In this document: in pieces, positions 60,849 through 64,000 of the stretch
Numbering within the stretch: position 1 is the first letter of the stretch
How the letters are laid out: each line of letters begins with the position of its first letter
Source of the DNA: Nonomuraea aurantiaca
GTDB lineage: Bacteria > Actinomycetota > Actinomycetes > Streptosporangiales > Streptosporangiaceae
Length of the DNA: 64,000 nucleotides
NCBI RefSeq assembly: GCF_020215705.1
Contig: NZ_JAIWNB010000022.1
Coordinates: forward strand, 124,001 to 188,000
Direction: 5' to 3'
Translations under genes and position numbers: made by a program
Notes under the pieces: model-generated
What the model saw: the letters and a program-made list of their open reading frames with translations, nothing else
Database searches by the model: none
What the model was told of the DNA's origin: nothing

Positions 60849-60870
60849 GAGGGATAAGAATAGCGCTATC
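60828..60870. promoter_or_regulatory. Face-to-face promoters and direct-repeat operator of the MocR/EamA pair
   Basis: GATACTGCTATC (60828-60839) and AATAGCGCTATC (60859-60870) are direct repeats 31 bp apart that flank the overlapping start codons at 60846-60849. TATCCT (60836-60841, plus strand) and TATTCT (60862-60857, minus strand) are -10-like elements placed so both mRNAs would start at or within a few bases of their ATG. MocR regulators often bind direct repeats. Confidence 0.55.
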
Positions 60871-61791
60871 GTTGGCGACAGAGTAGCGGTCGTCGCTTCC
60901 CCGGGGTCTCCGTTTCCGTCTCCGTCTCCACGGGGCCGGGGCACTCTCCTCGCCTTCCTCGGCGTTCTCGCCTTTTCCGGCTCCTTTCCCGCCACTGCCT
61001 ACGCGATGCGCGGCTTCGACCCGTGGCTGGTCGCCATCGGCCGCGCGGTGGTCGCCGGCGTCATAGCGCTCATCTGCCTCAAAGTCGCCCGTCTTCCCCT
61101 GCTCCCGCCCCGCCACCAGTGGCGCTCGTACGCGGCCATCTCGCTCGGTGTGGTCTTCGGGTTCCCCGTCTTCAGCGGCCTGGCGCTGGACCTCGGTGCC
61201 ACCACCGCCCACTCGGCCGTGGTCATCGGCCTGCTCCCGGCCGCCACCGCCGTCTGCGCGGTCGTGCGCGCCGGCGAGCGCCCGCGCCCCCTCTTCTGGG
61301 TGGCCTGTACGGCAGGCGCCATCGCCATCACCGCCTTCACCCTCACCCGTGGCCAGAACACGGCCGCCTGGCCCGACGTCCTCCTGCTCGGCGCCCTCGT
61401 CTCGGCGGCCGTCGGCTACACCGAAGGCGCCCGGCTCTCCCGCGAGACCCCTGGCTGGCAGGTCATCTCTTACGCCCTCGTCCTCTCCCTGCCGCTCACG
61501 ATTCCGGTGACGGCCGTACTCGCCGTCACCACCCCCGTCCACCCGTCGCCCCAGGCTCTCGCCGGGTTCGCGTACGTGGGGGTGATCTCGATGTTCCTCG
61601 GGTTCGTCCCTTGGTACGCCGGTCTGGCCAGGGGCGGCATCGCCAGAGCGGGGCAGACGCAGCTCACGCAGCCGCTGCTGACGCTGACCTGGGCGTGGTT
61701 CCTGCTGGGGGAGAGGTACGGTCCGGCGACTGTGGCGGCCGCGGTGGCCGTGCTCGTGTGTGTGGCTGTCACTCAACGCACGCGTGGGTGA
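60847..61791 (+). CDS. EamA / DMT-superfamily exporter
   Basis: A 314-residue membrane protein with about ten helices in two repeated EamA halves. The first begins LLAFLGVLAFSGSFPATAYAMRGFDPWLVAIGRAVVAG near residue 34, the second near 175. LTQPLLTLTWAWFLLGE near 278 is the conserved second-half helix. It would export a metabolite or amino acid, perhaps the compound sensed by the divergent MocR. The N-terminal 33 residues are Pro/Ser-rich. ATG at 60847 is the only in-frame start before the first helix. Confidence 0.85.
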   Translation: MRDKNSAIVGDRVAVVASPGSPFPSPSPRGRGTLLAFLGVLAFSGSFPATAYAMRGFDPWLVAIGRAVVAGVIALICLKVARLPLLPPRHQWRSYAAISLGVVFGFPVFSGLALDLGATTAHSAVVIGLLPAATAVCAVVRAGERPRPLFWVACTAGAIAITAFTLTRGQNTAAWPDVLLLGALVSAAVGYTEGARLSRETPGWQVISYALVLSLPLTIPVTAVLAVTTPVHPSPQALAGFAYVGVISMFLGFVPWYAGLARGGIARAGQTQLTQPLLTLTWAWFLLGERYGPATVAAAVAVLVCVAVTQRTRG

Positions 61792-61876
61792 GGGCGGTGA
61801 TGTGCGTGCGGGCGTCGCGCCTGGCGCGGCCCGCAGTTTGCAGGCGGATGACGTGCGTATGGCCGCCGGCCGATGC

Positions 61877-61947
61877 GCCCGTACTTGAGATGTGCCCGTA
61901 CTTGAGATGTGCCCGTACTTGAGATGCATCGGTACCTGAAAGGCATG
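61877..61947. repeat. 17-bp iterons upstream of the diiron-protein gene
   Basis: GCCCGTACTTGAGATGT recurs exactly every 17 bp at 61877, 61894 and 61911, and a fourth diverged unit (GGTACCTGAAAGGCAT) keeps the same phase. A further GTACTTGAAAGACGTG lies at 61978. The array ends about 75 bp before the gene start, in a position suited to an activator or repressor array. No plasmid-type origin features are present. Confidence 0.8.
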
Positions 61948-62021
61948 GCGCCACCCGCACGGCAGGAGGCGGGAGGCGTACTTGAAAGACGTGACGTCGC
62001 CCCGCAGGATAGGAGGCGGAG

Positions 62022-63053
62022 GTGTCACATATGGCAGACCTCACCATTCCCGAAGGCGGCTTCTGGCCGGCCCCGGAGATCCCGCAGCCGAACATCTACC
62101 CCATGGAGTGGCGGGTCGAGACGGCCAAGCTCGCGGCGATCTATGAGAAATCCAAACGGACGCTCTGGAACCCGGCCGACCTGCCCTGGGACGGGCTGAA
62201 CCCGGACGACTTCACCCGTGAGCAGCGTCTGGGGATCATGTACTGGTTCGCCGTGCTGGCCAATTTCGACGCCTCGGGGCCGGCGGTGTTCGCCCGCGCC
62301 ACCATCCAGGCGTTCGAGAAGCACGAGGAGGATCCGGTCCGGAAGTGCTTCTTCTCGATCACCCGTGACGAGATGAACCACGAGGAGTGCTGCCAGCGGA
62401 CCATCGCCAAACTCTGGCCCGGCGGCCCCCTCGACTGGACTCCGTCCGACGACCTGGAGAAGGCCGCCCACAACAACATCGGCTGGCTCTATCACAACGG
62501 CGGCCGTTACTGGACCGGCTACAACGTGGCCGTGGGCAAGTACACGCTGCCCGTGCTCTTCACCAGCTTCATGATGGGCGAGATGGCCGCCTCGACCCTG
62601 TTCAGGGGTATGGCCTCGGGCACCGAGCATCCGGTCTTCGGCGAGATGTTCCAGCGCATCGGCCGCGACGAGTCCCGACATCTCCAGATTTGCATGGTCA
62701 TTCTAGAGAACGAGTGGCCCGGCCTGACCGACGAGACCCGCTCCCTCATCACCCGCCAACTCCGAGCCGGCTTCGTCTTCCTGTCCATGATCCTCTGGGA
62801 GCCGCCGGAGGGCTTCTGGGAACTGCCGCCGTACTTCCTCGCCAACCACCGCGTCCTGATGGACCACGCCCGGCAGGCCGGGCTGGGCGTCCTCTCCTAT
62901 GAGGAGCAGGCGGAGAACTGGCGGCTCGCCATGGCCCGCATCCGCGCCATCGTCGAACGCTGGGGCATCGCCTTCCCCGCCATCCCCGAACTCGACCTGG
63001 AGGGCGTCCAGGTCGACTTCATCGATCCCGAGGAGATCATCCCGGTCTTCTGA
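62022..63053 (+). CDS. Ferritin-like diiron protein of unknown function
   Basis: A protein of up to 343 residues in the ferritin-like/R2-like class: FAVLANFDASGPAVFARATIQAFEKHEEDP near residue 76-105, RDEMNHEECC at 115-124 (ExxH iron ligands) and RIGRDESRHLQICMVILENEWP near 212-233 (second ExxH). The Asp/Glu-x-x-His pairs and Trp/Tyr-rich helices suggest an oxygen-activating di-iron or Mn/Fe centre, but I do not recognise the subfamily or partner. The start is GTG 62022 (AGGAGG five bases upstream) or ATG 62031 (second GGAGG eight bases upstream). It stands alone behind the iterons. Confidence 0.75.
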   Translation: MSHMADLTIPEGGFWPAPEIPQPNIYPMEWRVETAKLAAIYEKSKRTLWNPADLPWDGLNPDDFTREQRLGIMYWFAVLANFDASGPAVFARATIQAFEKHEEDPVRKCFFSITRDEMNHEECCQRTIAKLWPGGPLDWTPSDDLEKAAHNNIGWLYHNGGRYWTGYNVAVGKYTLPVLFTSFMMGEMAASTLFRGMASGTEHPVFGEMFQRIGRDESRHLQICMVILENEWPGLTDETRSLITRQLRAGFVFLSMILWEPPEGFWELPPYFLANHRVLMDHARQAGLGVLSYEEQAENWRLAMARIRAIVERWGIAFPAIPELDLEGVQVDFIDPEEIIPVF

Positions 63054-63075
63054 GAGATCATTTCGGTTCTTCTGA
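63033..63075. repeat. Tandem duplication of the diiron gene 3' end
   Basis: The last 21 bases of the gene including its stop (GAGATCATCC...TTCTGA, 63033-63053) are followed directly by a 22-base copy (63054-63075) with two substitutions and one inserted base. The copy lies in the intergenic region. Confidence 0.85.
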
Positions 63076-63148
63076 GGAGACGGCACCACCGCAGCCGACG
63101 CCGACCGGATCATCGGCGCGGGCTGCGGCGACCGTTACGATCCGTTCC

Positions 63149-63547
63149 ATGTGGGGACGCATCGATGGGCTTCGCGTGCTCGAACTCGGCATGGCCGGCG
63201 AGCAACGCACCCGGCTGACCGATCTGGTCCTGTCCGGTGCCAAGACGGCTACGGCGGGCCTGCTGGAGCTCGACTACGAGGCCGAGGACGAGCCGCTGGA
63301 ACACATCGGCGAGCGCCTCGTGCTCGTGGACGACGCGGGTTCGCGGGCGGCTCTGCTTGAGGTGGTGGGGGTGGAGCAGGTGCCGTTCGGGGCGGTGAGC
63401 TGGGAGTTCGCGCAGGCGGAGGGGGAGGGGTTCCGCTCTGCCGAGCACTGGCGCGAGGTTCATGGGCGGTACTGGGCCGGCCTCGGGCGCGAGGTGACCG
63501 ACTCGTCGACGGTCGTCTGCCTGACCTTCCGCCTTGTTACTCCTTAG
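63149..63547 (+). CDS. ASCH-domain protein
   Basis: A 132-residue protein with LELGMAGEQRTRLTDLVLSGAKTATAGLLE near residue 11-40, the ASCH substrate loop (G-x-K-T-A-T), EPLEHIGERLVLVDDAG and SWEFAQAEGEGFRSAEHWREVHGRYW near 84-109. ASCH domains are PUA-like RNA- or modified-nucleoside-binding folds; some hydrolyse N4-acetylcytidine. The substrate is unknown here. Its end overlaps the convergent GntR gene by 11 bp. Confidence 0.85.
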   Translation: MWGRIDGLRVLELGMAGEQRTRLTDLVLSGAKTATAGLLELDYEAEDEPLEHIGERLVLVDDAGSRAALLEVVGVEQVPFGAVSWEFAQAEGEGFRSAEHWREVHGRYWAGLGREVTDSSTVVCLTFRLVTP

Positions 63548-64000
63548 GCCAGAGCTCTTCTGGTGCGACGTAGCTCCCGCGTTGAGGGACCGTGTAGATA
63601 TACCCTTGCTCGCGCAGCAATGCCATGGCCCGCCGTACAGTCTCGCGTGCCACATTATGCTGTTGCAGCAGAGCCGTCTCTCCGGGAATCGGCCGTCTTG
63701 GGCATAGCTCTCCGGCCTTGATGCGCTGCGCAATTTCAGCGGCAATTCGCTGATATAGCGGCATCTTGTTGGTCTCGGGGAGTGTCTTGTTGGGCGCGCC
63801 GACGAACGTTCCCCCGCCTTGAACGGTATGGATGAGTCCTTCGTCGCGAAGCACGCGGATCGCCCTGCGCGCGGTAGTGCGCGCCACGCCGAACTCGCGC
63901 TGAATTTCCGCCTCGCTTGCCACGGGGTCACCAGGCGAGAGTGTGGCGACGCGCGAGCGGATGATCTCGCTGATCTGCTGAAAAGGGTGAGTGTCACCCT
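63537..64000 (-). CDS. GntR-family regulator with two tandem winged-helix domains (5' end beyond window)
   Basis: The visible part has two GntR DNA-binding domains in one chain: the first ends VASEAEIQREFGVARTTARRAIRVLRDEGLIHTVQGGGTFVG, and the second is MPLYQRIAAEIAQRIKAGELCPRRPIPGETALLQQHNVARETVRRAMALLREQGYIYTVPQRGSYV. No UTRA, FCD or aminotransferase effector domain follows; the protein ends a few residues later. The frame is open past a possible GTG at 63923 to the window edge with GntR-like sequence, so the start is outside. The third-position GC bias looks lower than in neighbouring genes. Confidence 0.8.
   Translation of the reverse strand, partial: GDTHPFQQISEIIRSRVATLSPGDPVASEAEIQREFGVARTTARRAIRVLRDEGLIHTVQGGGTFVGAPNKTLPETNKMPLYQRIAAEIAQRIKAGELCPRRPIPGETALLQQHNVARETVRRAMALLREQGYIYTVPQRGSYVAPEELWPKE

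Noticed and set aside
61877-61947. 17-bp iterons considered as a replication origin
   Set aside because: No Rep gene, DnaA boxes or AT-rich unwinding region nearby; the position suits a promoter array.

Overview
The window is very GC-rich actinobacterial chromosome (many GTG starts, GC-biased third positions, head-to-tail operons with 4-bp stop/start overlaps). Gene content and the mycobacterium-like steroid genes suggest a Streptosporangiales-type actinomycete such as Nonomuraea or Actinomadura; that placement is inference. I see no rRNA, tRNA, CRISPR array, transposase or prophage module.

1-30 kb is an accessory half dominated by a scattered gene set for the last two steroid rings (C/D rings, HIP pathway). 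It contains ipdC-ipdB-ipdA-echA20 with two divergent SDR genes (0.3-5.4 kb), ipdF-fadE30(ipdE1)-flavin reductase divergent from a thiolase-like/DUF35 pair (14-18.3 kb), a FadD3-like acyl-CoA synthetase, a PaaK-like protein and an LLM flavoenzyme (24-27.8 kb), and ipdE2 (28.4-29.3 kb). Together these cover HIP activation (FadD3), 5-OH oxidation (IpdF), side-chain dehydrogenation (IpdE1-IpdE2) and hydrolytic opening of rings D and C (EchA20, IpdAB). Five copies of an 18-bp palindrome close to ACCAAGCG-CT-TGCTTGGT lie at the starts of these transcription units and resemble KstR2 operators; the regulator gene is not in the window. Between the steroid blocks are unrelated genes: a small P-loop kinase, a NIPSNAP protein, twin tiny secreted proteins, two ATP-grasp enzymes (one beside a DUF2252 kinase-like gene), a PadR module, a GntR regulator with a lower-GC small ORF, a GNAT, CutC, a citrate-lyase-like protein and an FprA-type ferredoxin reductase.

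30-55 kb is a conserved housekeeping block: proS; a hydrolase-tctCBA tricarboxylate-transporter operon with a divergent ArsR-type regulator; two DUF4439/ferritin-like genes; rimP-nusA-ylxR-infB-ylxP-rbfA-DHH phosphoesterase-truB; two secreted proteins; a TRM11-like methyltransferase; ribF; rpsO; pnp; an M16 peptidase; dapB. It serves translation initiation, ribosome maturation, RNA turnover, flavin and lysine/peptidoglycan synthesis. Strong GC-rich hairpin terminators separate its units.

55-64 kb mixes small enzymes and regulators: GNATs, a MarR/VOC divergent pair with a long dyad, an S1-domain protein, menA, a CGNR regulator, a monooxygenase-like protein, a MocR/EamA pair whose start codons overlap, a ferritin-like diiron protein preceded by 17-bp iterons, an ASCH protein and a GntR regulator with two DNA-binding domains cut by the window end.

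A recurring oddity is short tandem repeats that begin in the last codons of genes and continue past the stop codon (near 5.4, 59.4 and 63.0 kb).
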